NCBI GenBank assembly: GCA_019455245.1
Contig: JACFMR010000008.1
Span: 1 to 64,000 of the forward strand
Origin: Opitutaceae bacterium
GTDB lineage: Bacteria; Verrucomicrobiota; Verrucomicrobiia; Opitutales; Opitutaceae
Length of the DNA: 64,000 bases
Direction: 5' to 3'
Of this stretch, positions 31,448 to 40,941 are shown piece by piece. The notes beneath the pieces are model-generated. The model did no database searches, was not told the origin of the DNA, and saw only the letters and a program-made list of their open reading frames with translations. The first letter of the stretch is position 1, and the number at the start of each line of letters is the position of its first letter. A program made the translations under genes and the position numbers.

Positions 31448-33357
31448 TGCGGCTACGGTGGCGGGTTGCGCTGGCGTTGGCCTGTGGTTTCGCCGCCAGC
31501 CGGGCGGTGGCGCATGCCGATGAACGCGCCGACCTGCTGCTGCGTTTGTGCGACCGGTTGCTGACCGTGCAGATCGATGATCCCGCGTCGCCGGATTACG
31601 GGGCGCTGCGGTGTCCGAGCGCGAATCCCGAGTTGCATCCGCTGCATTCGCGTGCGGGCGAGGCGGTTTATCCGCTGGCGGTGGCTTTTCAACTGACCGG
31701 GCGCGAGGCGTATCGCGCGGCGGCGGTGCGATTGGGCGACTGGCTGGTCTCGATCCAGCAGCCGTCGGGTGAATGGGGCGAGCGCTGGCCGGCGCACGAC
31801 GGTTGGACCGGCACGACGGTGGATCAGTTGATTTCACTCGCCGGGGCGTATCCCCGCCTGGCCGATGCGCTCGATGCCGGACAGCGCGCGGCGTGGATCC
31901 GTGCCATCACGCGCGCGGCCGCACATGTGCAGTCCCGCTGGCCGCGGGGAAATCTCAACTACTGGCCGACCGGGGCGGTGGCCTTGGTTTATGCGAATCG
32001 CGCGGTCCCGGCGGCACCGGCGGCCTGGCGCGAGAAGGCGGACGAACTCATCCGGGCCACGCTGGCCACGGTCAACGCCGATGGTCTGCTCGTCGGGGAA
32101 GGCGGCGGCGTGGATGTCGGTTACAATCTCGCGCAGACCATCGGGTTTGTCGCGCTGTATGGCCATCTGACCGGCGAGCAGGCGGTGTTGCGCCGCGCCG
32201 CGCAGGTGTTGGAGCATCACCTGCCGTTTTTCTATCCCAACGGAGCGGTGGACAATTCCTGGGGCACGCGGTCCTACAAATGGACCTACGAGAGCGGCAC
32301 GAAAACGGCGCCGGGGGTGTTCTTCACGCTCGCGTTGCTGGCCGGGCATGATCCGCGCTTTGCCGGGCTGGAGCAACAGGCCCGAAATTTTTTGGTGCAG
32401 CACAGCATGATCGACGGCTGGGTGGCGCAGGGTCCGCATGCGGCCGGGCATGACAGCACCAATCCGCCCTGCCTCTACGGCACGTTCGCCCGCGCCCAAA
32501 GTCTCGCGATGGCGGTGGCCCACGCCCCGGCGGTCCGTCCGCCGGCCGGTCCGGACCCCGCCGCAACGCAGCCGGATCGTCCGCACGTGGATCATTTTCC
32601 CACGGTCAAGGTGGCCGTGATCCGCACCCCGGGATTGGTGGCGACAGTCTCGGCCTACGGGGAGATTGCGCACGTATCGCGCGATTTTGTCGCCCGCGGC
32701 GGCAGCATCACGAACCTCTGGTTCGAGGGGTACGGGCCGACCGGCTTTTTTCAAACCTCATCGGTCAACGCCTACCGGCGGCAGGAACCCATCCACATGC
32801 CGCACGAGGCGGACCTGCTGCCCCTGACGCCGCGGGTCGAGGTGTGGCGCGACGGCCGGCGCTTTGCCAACGTCCACGAGACGGACGCGGAGATGCAGGT
32901 TGAGACCGCCGCGGATCACGTGCTGGTGCGTGTGCAAGGCCGGTTGCGCGATGCCGCGGGCGCAGACGGCGGCATCGGTTACACGCTGACGCACCGGTTT
33001 TACGCCCACGCGGTGACGAAGGAGTATGCGCTCACCGCGACGGGCGAGGCCTATGCGGTGCACATCGTGGAGCCGGTGGTCGTGACCGCAGGGGTGGTTT
33101 TCACGAAAACCGCCGCCGACCGGGTGGTGGCCGCGACCGGGCGCGGCCGGCCGTGGTCGATCGCCGTGTCGCGGTCCTCGACGCCATACGTGCTCGAACA
33201 TGGCGCGCCGGCCGGGCGCTACTGGTGTCCGTTCCCCGCGGTGAACGCACATCCGGTGACGGTCGATTTTGTGGTGCCGGCCGACGAGGACGCTGAAATC
33301 TCCCTCGTGCTGACGGCCCCGGGGGGCGTCACTCCTGGGCGTGCTTGGGCCCGGTGA
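31447..33357 (+). CDS. Secreted alpha/alpha-toroid plus beta-sandwich protein, putative polysaccharide lyase
   Basis: The 636-residue product has a signal peptide (RWRVALALACGFAASRAVAHA). Toroid helices span about 30-340 (YPLAVAFQLTGREAYRAAAV, NYWPTGAVALVYANR, GEGGGVDVGYNLAQTIGFVA, SYKWTYESGTKTAPGVFFTL). A beta-sandwich spans about 360-630 (VKVAVIRTPGLVATVSAYGE, TNLWFEGYGPTGFF, YTLTHRFYAHAVTKEYAL). The layout is that of toroid/sandwich polysaccharide lyases, but I recognise no specific family. It ends a sulfatase-rich operon and overlaps the convergent AraC gene by 29 bp. A good candidate for an uncharacterised lyase. Confidence 0.65.
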   Translation: MRLRWRVALALACGFAASRAVAHADERADLLLRLCDRLLTVQIDDPASPDYGALRCPSANPELHPLHSRAGEAVYPLAVAFQLTGREAYRAAAVRLGDWLVSIQQPSGEWGERWPAHDGWTGTTVDQLISLAGAYPRLADALDAGQRAAWIRAITRAAAHVQSRWPRGNLNYWPTGAVALVYANRAVPAAPAAWREKADELIRATLATVNADGLLVGEGGGVDVGYNLAQTIGFVALYGHLTGEQAVLRRAAQVLEHHLPFFYPNGAVDNSWGTRSYKWTYESGTKTAPGVFFTLALLAGHDPRFAGLEQQARNFLVQHSMIDGWVAQGPHAAGHDSTNPPCLYGTFARAQSLAMAVAHAPAVRPPAGPDPAATQPDRPHVDHFPTVKVAVIRTPGLVATVSAYGEIAHVSRDFVARGGSITNLWFEGYGPTGFFQTSSVNAYRRQEPIHMPHEADLLPLTPRVEVWRDGRRFANVHETDAEMQVETAADHVLVRVQGRLRDAAGADGGIGYTLTHRFYAHAVTKEYALTATGEAYAVHIVEPVVVTAGVVFTKTAADRVVAATGRGRPWSIAVSRSSTPYVLEHGAPAGRYWCPFPAVNAHPVTVDFVVPADEDAEISLVLTAPGGVTPGRAWAR

Positions 33358-34162
33358 GAATCTTGCGGCGCCAGACGTTGGGCGTGGTGCCGTTGAGGCC
33401 CTTGAAGGCGCGACAGAAGTCGCTCATGCAGGAGAAACCGCATTCGGCGGCGATGATCTCGAGCTTGAAGCTGGTGGCGGTCATCAGACGCATGGCGGCC
33501 TCGATCCGGATGCGGGCGAAAATGTGGGCGGGGCTGTCGTTGCGCACCTGGCGGAACAGGCGCCGCAGCGTGCTGGCGGATACATGCACCTGGTCGGCGA
33601 CCTCGGTCACCGAGGGGTTCTGCGCCACGTGCTCGGAGAACCAGGAAATGGCGGTCTCAACCGTGCGCTTGGCGTGACCCTCGGGCAGGGGCAGCGGGCG
33701 GGTGTCGAGCTTGCTCAACGCCAGCAGCGTGAGCTCGATGAGAGCGCCTTGGAAACGCAGCCCGCTCACGGTGGTGGGCTGGTGAAAGTCCGCGTTCAGG
33801 CGGCCGGCGAGCTTAACCAACTGCCGGCATTCCTCCGGGGTGATGGGCAGGGCGAGGTGGCCGCGTTCGCGCACCACGAACTCGAGCTGGTCGGGCACGG
33901 AACCGAAATGAAACGCGGTGATGTAGGCGCGTCGCGGTCCGTCGCCGGCCCAGCCGTGGGCGCTGCCGGAAGGAAAAACCCAAAGGGTGCGCGACTGCAG
34001 GCGGGTGGGCTTCTGATGATCGAAAATCGGCCCGCAACGTCCCTCGACCACCGCGTAGAACTCCCAGTTCACCCGTGGCTCTGAAACGAGGGGAAACAGG
34101 CCGAAGCGTCGGTATCCCTGACCGAGGTAACGCAGCATGAGGTGATTCTCATAGGTCAGCAT
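33329..34162 (-). CDS. AraC-family transcriptional regulator
   Basis: The 277-residue product has an N-terminal sensing domain (WEFYAVVEGRCGPIFD, LWVFPSGSAHGWAGDG). Two helix-turn-helix units follow (SVTEVADQVHVSASTLRRLF; LEIIAAECGFSCMSDFCRAF), then the usual NGTTPNVWRRK. The ATG at 34160-34162 was preferred over 34234 because the conserved region starts there. It converges on the lyase operon with a 29-bp overlap and is divergent from the ABC importer operon. One inverted copy of the regulon motif lies 130 bp upstream of its start. It is my leading candidate for the factor that binds the motif (inference). Confidence 0.9.
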   Translation of the reverse strand: MLTYENHLMLRYLGQGYRRFGLFPLVSEPRVNWEFYAVVEGRCGPIFDHQKPTRLQSRTLWVFPSGSAHGWAGDGPRRAYITAFHFGSVPDQLEFVVRERGHLALPITPEECRQLVKLAGRLNADFHQPTTVSGLRFQGALIELTLLALSKLDTRPLPLPEGHAKRTVETAISWFSEHVAQNPSVTEVADQVHVSASTLRRLFRQVRNDSPAHIFARIRIEAAMRLMTATSFKLEIIAAECGFSCMSDFCRAFKGLNGTTPNVWRRKILTGPKHAQE

Positions 34163-34291
34163 GGCCGGATGTCTACTTCTTTGAACGGGGGTGGGGTGGG
34201 GAGTCCGGACCTGCAGACTTGCCTGCGGGCGCACCGGATCATGATGGTGTCACCATAGCAAATCCGCGCCGCTCCCGACAGATGACACAAC

Positions 34292-34308
34292 GCGCAAAAA
34301 ATATACAT
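34292..34308 (-). promoter_or_regulatory. Regulon motif copy 4 (inverted)
   Basis: On the minus strand this reads ATGTATATTTTTTGCGC. It faces the AraC gene at 34162 and suggests autoregulation. Unlike the + strand copies, no CTA triplet occurs at offset 27 (bases there read TCT), so the promoter geometry may differ. Confidence 0.5.
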
Positions 34309-34348
34309 ATTACGTCACCCCGTGCCTGCTGCCGCGCATTGCTCGTTT

Positions 34349-34381
34349 TTGTATAAAATCTGCGCGACCTCTGGCTATCGC
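34349..34381 (+). promoter_or_regulatory. Regulon motif copy 5 with -10-like element
   Basis: TTGTATAAAATCTGCGC (34349-34365) precedes GCTATC (34374-34379), whose TA is at offset 27. It lies about 80 bp before the ABC importer operon. Its flanks match copy 2 at 16817 closely. Confidence 0.6.
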
Positions 34382-34446
34382 CACCCCGGCCGCCCTGCTA
34401 CCATCCCACCAATGCCCCGCGCCAGTCACCCCGTCTTGCCTTGGCC

Positions 34447-37400
34447 ATGTCCGTGCCCATGAACCGCCGTTGGTTGAGCTGGGCCGGGCGTTTTCTGCTG
34501 ACCGCGCTGGGGCTTTTCGCCCTGAGCTGGGCGGGCGGTTGGCTGTTGCGGCCGACGCAAGAACCGCCGGCGGAGCGGCCGGCGGAGGAGATTGCGGAGA
34601 TGGAATCGCGCCGGGCGCTGAGGTTGCGGCACGACGATCCGCCGCGCATCGTGCAGCCGGTGGATTACGCGGAGGGCACAGCGGCGGCGTGGTGGCCGCA
34701 GGGCGAGCCCACGGTCATTGCGCCCCTGGTTGAGGCCGGGCAGCTGCCGCCCGTGGCGGAGCGAGTCGGGCCCGAGCCGGTCGTCATGCGCGGGTTGGAG
34801 GGCGAAGGCCGTCACGGCGGCACGTGGCACCGGCTGGTCGCCTCGGAGCGCGACATCCGTCAGATCTACAACCGGCTCAGTTATGCGAACCTCGTGCGTT
34901 GGTCACCACAGGGCGCGCCGATCGTGCCGCACCTGGCGAAATCGTGGGAGATCTCGGCGGACCGGCGGGTTTACACGTTCCACCTGCGCCGGGGCATGCG
35001 CTGGTCCGACGGACACCCGGTCACCGCGCAGGACATGGGTTATTGGTATGAGCGGGAGGTGCGCCACTTTGATTCCAACCCGCGTTTGCTGCAATACGGC
35101 GCGACCCGCGGCCGGCTCGAGGTGGTGGATGATTACACGGTGCGGTTTGTCTTCGACCAGCCGCATGCGCTGTTTCTGGAGCAGGTGGCGTCCTACGGCT
35201 CCGGTCCCGAGGGCTATGCGGACTATTTTGTGCCGGCGCATTACCTGCGGCCGTATCACCCGGAGGACGGCGATCCCGACCTGATCGCGCGGGAGATGCA
35301 GCGCCGGGGCGTGGCCAGCCCCTCGGCGCTCTACGACCGGTTGAAGGAATGGGACAACCCCGAGATCCCGCGGCTCTGGCCCTGGGTTTACCGCACGCCC
35401 TCGGCGACCGCGCCCTATGTGTTTGTGCGCAATCCTTTCTACCCGGCGGTCGATCCCGCCGGCCGGCAGCTGCCTTATCTGGACCGGCTGGTGCTGACCC
35501 AGCGGCCGGTCAACCTTTTCGGGCTCACGGCGGCGACGGGTCAGGTGTCGATGCAGGACCGCTTCATCCGCTACGACGACCACGTGCTGCTCACCAGCGA
35601 GGCGCGGCGAAACGGCTACGAGGTGTATCACTGGTATCCGGCCACACGTTCGGTCTTCACGATTTTCCCGGTGATCAACCGGCGGGTGGATCCTGCCGTG
35701 CCCGCCACGCGCTGGAAGCACCAACTGCTCAACGACCGGCGGTTTCGCCAGGCCCTGTCGCTGGCCATCGACCGGCAGGCCATCATCGACACGCTGTTCA
35801 ACGGCCAGGGCGAACCGGCGCAGATCGATCCGGGCCGGGACTCCCCGTTTCACCAGCCGCAACTGTTCAAAAGCTACACCGCCTTTGACCCGGTGCGGGC
35901 TAACGCGATGCTCGATGAGCTGGGCCTGGCGCAACGCGACGGCGAGGGGTACCGCACGTTTCCCGACGGCACGCGCATGGTGTGGTTTCTGAACATGACC
36001 GAGTTCACCGGCAACGATCCCGGGCAGTTTGTGGTGGATGACTGGGCGCGGGTGGGCCTGCGCGTGATCCCGCGCATCCGGGCGCGGGCGTTGTTCTACA
36101 CCGAGAAGGCCGCCTATGGGCACGACTTCACGGTGTGGTCGGGCGAAAGCGAACACATGCCGCTGGTGGAGCCGCGCAACTTCGTGCCCACCTACGGTGA
36201 GTCCTATTACGCCCCGCGCTACGGTACCTGGTTTCAGCTCGGCGGCCTGGAAGGTTCCGCGGTCGCCGCCTCGCGCCCGGGCGCGTTGGCGCCGCCGGCG
36301 GAGCATCCGTTGCGCCGGAACATGGAACTGCTCCGCCAGATCGGCCGCGCCTCCGATCCGCGGGAGCAGCGCGCGCTCTTCGCGCAGATCGCGCGATCAA
36401 ACGCGGAGGAGGTCTGGCACATCTCGATCGCCACGCCGCCGCCCCAGCTGGTGGTGGTCAAAAACGGCCTGCGCAACGTCCCGGCCAACGCACTCTCCGG
36501 CAATTCGTTCGGCACGCCGGGCAACGCCGGCATGGAAACCTGGTATTGGGAGGAGCCCGGGGATGCGCCCGCCATCATCGAGGCGGTGGCCCGGGCAATG
36601 GTGAGCGTGGACCCCAACGGCGCGGTGGCGGCCACGCCGACCGGCAGCGCGCCCGCCGATCGCGCGGGCCGCTGGTGGCGCTGGCTGACGGTCACCGCCG
36701 CCGTGCTGCTGCTCGCGCTCGTCGCCAGCCGGCATCCCTTTGTCGGCCGGCGCGTGCTGCTCATGGTGCCCACGCTCGGCGTGGTGTCGCTGCTGGTGTT
36801 CACGATCGTGCAGCTGCCGCCGGGGGATTACGTGTCCACCCGCATTTTGGAACTGGAGTTGGAGGGCACCGCGACGTCGGAGCGCACGATCGCCGACCTG
36901 CGCCAGAATTTCCACCTGGATGAATCGATGGTGCAGCGCTACCTGCGCTGGATCGGCCTGAAATGGTTCACCTCGTTCCGGGCGGAGGATGCCGGGCTGC
37001 TGCAGGGTGATCTCGGGCTCTCGATGGAGCACAACCGCGCGGTGTCGTCGGTGGTGGGCGACCGCATCCTCTTCACCGTGTTGGTGGCGTCGGGCACGAT
37101 TGTGTTCACCTGGCTGCTGGCGCTGCCGATCGGCATCTACTCGGCGGTCCGGCAGTATTCGGTCGGCGACTACTTGCTGACCTTCGTGGGCTTCATCGGC
37201 ATGTCGGTGCCGGGCTTTTTGCTGGCCGTGGTGCTGATGTGGCTGGCGAACCGTTGGCTCGGCCTGCAGGTCAGCGGGTTGTTTTCCCCGGAATACGCCA
37301 CGATGGAGGGCTGGACCACGGGCAAGGTCGTCGATCTGCTCAAGCACATCTGGCTGCCGGTCGTGGTGCTGGGCGTGGGGGGCACGGCCGGCATGATCCG

Positions 37401-37764
37401 CATCATGCGCGCCAACCTGCTCGACGAGCTGCGCAAACCGTACGTGACCACGGCGCGGGCCAAGGGCGTGCGGCCGCTGCGGCTGCTGGTCAAGTATCCC
37501 GTGCGGCTCGCGCTCAATCCCTTTGTCTCCGGCCTCGGGGCGCTGTTTCCCCAGCTGGTGTCGGGCGGCGCGATCGTGGCGCTCGTGCTCAGCCTGCCGA
37601 TGGTCGGTCCGTTGCTGCTCGACGCGCTGATGGCGGAGGATGTTTACCTGGCCGGCTCAATGCTGATGATCCTGAGCCTGCTCGGCGTGATCGGCACGCT
37701 GGTGAGCGACATCCTGCTGCTCTGGCTCGATCCGCGCATCCGGCTGGAAGGAGGCTCGCGATGA
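34447..37764 (+). CDS. Fused ABC solute-binding protein and permease (family 5 SBP plus DppB-type)
   Basis: This 1105-residue protein joins three parts. An N-terminal membrane anchor (about 12-34) is followed by a family-5 solute-binding domain (about 100-720: NLVRWSPQGAPIVPHLAKSW, FHLRRGMRWSDGHPVTAQD, RRFRQALSLAIDRQAIIDTL). After a second membrane segment (about 742-760) comes a complete DppB-like permease (VLLMVPTLGVVSLLVFTIVQ, LQGDLGLSMEHNRAVS, AARAKGV-type coupling helix at TTARAKGVRPLRLL). The extra segment returns the chain to the cytoplasm so that the permease can start N-in, so the topology is consistent. Usually these are separate proteins. ATG 34447 was chosen; 34459 is possible. 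Family-5 binding proteins carry peptides but also oligosaccharides in some bacteria. Confidence 0.9.
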   Translation: MSVPMNRRWLSWAGRFLLTALGLFALSWAGGWLLRPTQEPPAERPAEEIAEMESRRALRLRHDDPPRIVQPVDYAEGTAAAWWPQGEPTVIAPLVEAGQLPPVAERVGPEPVVMRGLEGEGRHGGTWHRLVASERDIRQIYNRLSYANLVRWSPQGAPIVPHLAKSWEISADRRVYTFHLRRGMRWSDGHPVTAQDMGYWYEREVRHFDSNPRLLQYGATRGRLEVVDDYTVRFVFDQPHALFLEQVASYGSGPEGYADYFVPAHYLRPYHPEDGDPDLIAREMQRRGVASPSALYDRLKEWDNPEIPRLWPWVYRTPSATAPYVFVRNPFYPAVDPAGRQLPYLDRLVLTQRPVNLFGLTAATGQVSMQDRFIRYDDHVLLTSEARRNGYEVYHWYPATRSVFTIFPVINRRVDPAVPATRWKHQLLNDRRFRQALSLAIDRQAIIDTLFNGQGEPAQIDPGRDSPFHQPQLFKSYTAFDPVRANAMLDELGLAQRDGEGYRTFPDGTRMVWFLNMTEFTGNDPGQFVVDDWARVGLRVIPRIRARALFYTEKAAYGHDFTVWSGESEHMPLVEPRNFVPTYGESYYAPRYGTWFQLGGLEGSAVAASRPGALAPPAEHPLRRNMELLRQIGRASDPREQRALFAQIARSNAEEVWHISIATPPPQLVVVKNGLRNVPANALSGNSFGTPGNAGMETWYWEEPGDAPAIIEAVARAMVSVDPNGAVAATPTGSAPADRAGRWWRWLTVTAAVLLLALVASRHPFVGRRVLLMVPTLGVVSLLVFTIVQLPPGDYVSTRILELELEGTATSERTIADLRQNFHLDESMVQRYLRWIGLKWFTSFRAEDAGLLQGDLGLSMEHNRAVSSVVGDRILFTVLVASGTIVFTWLLALPIGIYSAVRQYSVGDYLLTFVGFIGMSVPGFLLAVVLMWLANRWLGLQVSGLFSPEYATMEGWTTGKVVDLLKHIWLPVVVLGVGGTAGMIRIMRANLLDELRKPYVTTARAKGVRPLRLLVKYPVRLALNPFVSGLGALFPQLVSGGAIVALVLSLPMVGPLLLDALMAEDVYLAGSMLMILSLLGVIGTLVSDILLLWLDPRIRLEGGSR

Positions 37765-38882
37765 AGGCCAACCCGAAGATGACCGGGGCCGAGACGCCGT
37801 GGGAGCTGACGCGCCGGCGCTTCGCCAAGCATCGGATGGCGGTCGGTGGCCTGGGCATCCTCGCGGTGCTGTATGCGGTCGCGCTGTTCGCCGACTTTGT
37901 GGCGCCCTACGCGCCCCAGGCCCGGGATCTGCACTACGTGTATTGTCCGCCGCAGCTGCCGCGCTTCAATTTCGAGCACGGGCTGCATGTGCGCGGCGTG
38001 AAGCGGCATGTCGATCCCGTCACCTTCCGGCGCACCTACCAGGAGGATCCCGCCGTCGTCTTCCCACTGCGGTTTTTCGCGAAGGGCGAACCCTACCGCC
38101 TGTGGGGCCTGCTGCCGCTCGAGCGCCGCTTGCTCGGCGTGGACCGGAGTTACGCGGCGGAAGCGGCGCCGGCGGGGTTTGCCCCGACCTTCTATTTTCT
38201 CGGCACCGACCGTTTCGGGCAGGATGTGTTCAGCCGGTTGGTGTTCGGGGCGCGGGTCAGTCTCTCGGTCGGCGTTGTGGCGATCATCGTGACGTTTGTG
38301 CTGGGCGTGACGATCGGCGGCATCTCGGGCTACGTGGGGGGGCGGGTGGATAATTTTGTGCAGCGCGGCATCGAGATCGTGAACGCATTTCCGCACCTGC
38401 CGCTGTGGCTCGCGCTGGGCGCGATCCTGCCGGCCGACTGGTCGCCGCTGGCGGTGTATTTTGCGATCACCGTCGTGCTGAGCCTCATCGGCTGGACCGG
38501 GCTCGCGCGGGTTGTGCGCGGCAAGATCCTCTCGTTGCGCGAGGAGGATTACGCCGTGGCTGCGCGGCTGCTCGGCGCCTCGCATGCCCGCGTGCTGTTC
38601 CGCCATCTTGTGCCCGGGTTCACCAGCCATATCATCGTGGTGCTGACGCTGAGCGTGCCGGCGATGATCCTCGGTGAAACCGCGCTCAGTTTCCTCGGTC
38701 TCGGCCTGCGGCCGCCCATCGTCAGCTGGGGCGTGCTGCTGCAGGACTGCATGAGCGTGCAGACCGTTTCCAACTACCCGTGGCTGCTCATGCCGGTCGG
38801 GGCCGTGGTGCTCACGGTCCTGTCGTTCAACTTTCTCGGCGACGGCCTGCGCGACGCCGCCGATCCCTACAGCACCCGCTGA
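37761..38882 (+). CDS. ABC importer permease, DppC type
   Basis: The 373-residue product has an N-terminal membrane helix ([20 protein letters not shown]). A long periplasmic insert follows (about 50-150, longer than in typical DppC), then the permease core: [40 protein letters not shown], the EAA-type loop [19 protein letters not shown] and [29 protein letters not shown] Shine-Dalgarno precedes ATG 37761, which overlaps the previous stop (ATGA). It pairs with the permease half of the fusion protein. Confidence 0.93.
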   Translation: MKANPKMTGAETPWELTRRRFAKHRMAVGGLGILAVLYAVALFADFVAPYAPQARDLHYVYCPPQLPRFNFEHGLHVRGVKRHVDPVTFRRTYQEDPAVVFPLRFFAKGEPYRLWGLLPLERRLLGVDRSYAAEAAPAGFAPTFYFLGTDRFGQDVFSRLVFGARVSLSVGVVAIIVTFVLGVTIGGISGYVGGRVDNFVQRGIEIVNAFPHLPLWLALGAILPADWSPLAVYFAITVVLSLIGWTGLARVVRGKILSLREEDYAVAARLLGASHARVLFRHLVPGFTSHIIVVLTLSVPAMILGETALSFLGLGLRPPIVSWGVLLQDCMSVQTVSNYPWLLMPVGAVVLTVLSFNFLGDGLRDAADPYSTR

Positions 38883-39916
38883 TGACCATGACCGACCACG
38901 TGCTCGAAGTCGAAAACCTGCGCACCCACTTTTTCAACGAGGAGGGCGCGGCGTTGCCGGCGGTGGACGGCGTGTCGTTCGCCATCCCACGGGGCCGGAC
39001 GCTCGCGCTGGTGGGCGAGTCCGGCTGCGGCAAGAGCGTGACCAGCTATTCGCTGTTGCGGCTGATCCAGCCGCCGGGCCGGATTGTGGGCGGCTCGATC
39101 CGGCTGCGTTCGCAACGCGCCGGCGAGATCGACATCGCCGCGCTGCGCGAGGATGACGCGAAACTCTATCAGGTGCGCGGCGGGCTGGTCTCGATGATTT
39201 TCCAGGAACCGATGACGGCGCTCTCGCCCGTGCACACGGTGGGCAACCAGATCATGGAGGCGATCCTGCTGCATCAGCCGGTCACGCCGGCGGAGGCGCG
39301 GCGCCAGGCGGTGCACATGCTGGGGAAGGTCGGCATCCCGGCGGCCGAGCGGCGGATCGACCAATACCCGCATGAGTTGTCCGGCGGCATGCGGCAGCGC
39401 GTGGTGATTGCGATGGCGCTGGTCTGCCGCCCCGAGCTGCTGATCGCCGACGAACCGACCACCGCGCTCGATGTCACCATCCAGGCGCAGATCCTCGGGC
39501 TGATCCGTTCGCTCCAGCGCGAGCTGGGCTGCTCGATGCTGCTGATCACGCACGACCTCGGCGTCGTGGCGCAGACGGCGGACGAGGTGTCGGTCATGTA
39601 TCTCGGCCGCATCGTGGAACACGGTCCGGTGCGGCAGGTGCTGCGGGCGCCGTTGCATCCCTACACGCGCGGCCTGTTGCGTTCGCTGCCGGGGTTGAAC
39701 CAGGGCCGCGACCGGCTGGCGTCGATTCCGGGCACCGTGCCCTCGCTGCACGCGATTCCGGCCGGTTGCCCGTTTCACCCGCGCTGCGAGTTTGCACAGG
39801 CGGGACGCTGTGATGTCGGGCCGCCGCCGCCGCTGGAGGCGCATGGGGCGGAACGCAGCGTGGCCTGCGTCCGGGCCGGTGATCCGGAGCTGGGCAACGG
39901 AGGGGTGCAGGCATGA
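38882..39916 (+). CDS. ABC importer ATPase, DppD/OppD type
   Basis: The 344-residue product has Walker A GESGCGKS (45-52), Q-loop [10 protein letters not shown], signature LSGGMRQRV, Walker [15 protein letters not shown] and switch LITHDLG. The C-terminal oligopeptide/dipeptide extension ([18 protein letters not shown]) carries a cysteine cluster. Its start overlaps the previous stop by one base (TGATG). It forms a heterodimer with the next gene product to power the importer. Confidence 0.95.
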   Translation: MTMTDHVLEVENLRTHFFNEEGAALPAVDGVSFAIPRGRTLALVGESGCGKSVTSYSLLRLIQPPGRIVGGSIRLRSQRAGEIDIAALREDDAKLYQVRGGLVSMIFQEPMTALSPVHTVGNQIMEAILLHQPVTPAEARRQAVHMLGKVGIPAAERRIDQYPHELSGGMRQRVVIAMALVCRPELLIADEPTTALDVTIQAQILGLIRSLQRELGCSMLLITHDLGVVAQTADEVSVMYLGRIVEHGPVRQVLRAPLHPYTRGLLRSLPGLNQGRDRLASIPGTVPSLHAIPAGCPFHPRCEFAQAGRCDVGPPPPLEAHGAERSVACVRAGDPELGNGGVQA

Positions 39917-40941
39917 GCGCAACCGATGATCGCGGGTTGGCGCCCGACACGCTGCTGGAGGTGCGCGGGTTGCGGAAACTGTTTCCGCTTTTTTCCCAGG
40001 GCTTCGTGCGGCGCCGCACGGGCGAGGTGCGCGCGGTGGACGACGTGAGTTTCAGCGTGCGGCGCGGCGAGACGCTCGGGATCGTGGGCGAATCCGGCTC
40101 GGGCAAGACCACGGCGGCGCGTTGCATCCTGCGCGCGCTGCAGCCTTCCGCCGGCGAGGTGTTGTTCCGGGCCAGGCGCGGGGTGGTCGATCTGGCCACG
40201 TTGTCCGAACGCGAACTCACGCCGCTGCGGCAGGAAATGCAGATGATTTTCCAGGATCCGTTCGCCTCGCTGAATCCGCGCATGACGGTCGGGGCGATCG
40301 TCGCGGAGCCGCTCGTCATCCACGGGCTGGCGCGCGGGCGGGAGTTGGAGGACCGCGTGGTGGACATTCTGCGGCGGGTGGGGCTGAAGCCCGAACACCG
40401 TGAGCGTTACCCGCACGCGTTTTCCGGCGGGCAACGGCAGCGCATCGGCATTGCGCGCGCACTGATCATGCGGCCCGCGCTGGTGGTGGCCGACGAAGCG
40501 GTGTCGGCGCTGGATGTCTCGGTGCAGGCGCAGGTGCTCAATCTGTTGCAGGACCTGCAGGCGGAGTTGGGGCTCACCTACGTCTTTGTGGCGCACAATC
40601 TCGATGTGGTGCGGCATTTTTGCGACCGGGTGGCCGTGCTTTATGCCGGCCGCATGGTTGAGCTGGCGCCGACGGCGGAGCTGTTTGCCCGCCCGCAGCA
40701 CCCTTACACCAAGGCGCTGCTGGCGGCCGTGCCGCAACCCGACCCGGACATCCCGATGCGTTTCGAGGTCGAGGGCGAGGTCGCCGATCCGTCCAACCTG
40801 CCGCCGGGCTGCGCGTTTCACCCGCGCTGCGCCGAATGCTTCGCGCCCTGCCGTACGGAACGGCCCGAACTGCGACCGCTTTCCGCCACGCAACAGGTGG
40901 CCTGTCATCTCGGGGACCCGCGTTATTCCTCATCCGATTGA
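39913..40941 (+). CDS. ABC importer ATPase, DppF/OppF type
   Basis: The 342-residue product has Walker A GESGSGKT (59-66), Q-loop [13 protein letters not shown], signature FSGGQRQRI, Walker [14 protein letters not shown], switch VAHNL and a C-terminal [15 protein letters not shown] cluster. The switch His is followed by N rather than D, which is tolerated in OppF-type proteins. It overlaps the DppD-type gene by 4 bp and ends the four-gene importer operon. Confidence 0.95.
   Translation: MSATDDRGLAPDTLLEVRGLRKLFPLFSQGFVRRRTGEVRAVDDVSFSVRRGETLGIVGESGSGKTTAARCILRALQPSAGEVLFRARRGVVDLATLSERELTPLRQEMQMIFQDPFASLNPRMTVGAIVAEPLVIHGLARGRELEDRVVDILRRVGLKPEHRERYPHAFSGGQRQRIGIARALIMRPALVVADEAVSALDVSVQAQVLNLLQDLQAELGLTYVFVAHNLDVVRHFCDRVAVLYAGRMVELAPTAELFARPQHPYTKALLAAVPQPDPDIPMRFEVEGEVADPSNLPPGCAFHPRCAECFAPCRTERPELRPLSATQQVACHLGDPRYSSSD

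Noticed and set aside
39913..40941. Peptide transport as the certain role of the Dpp-like importer
   Set aside because: The family also carries oligosaccharides in some bacteria, and the genomic context favours glycans; the substrate stays open.
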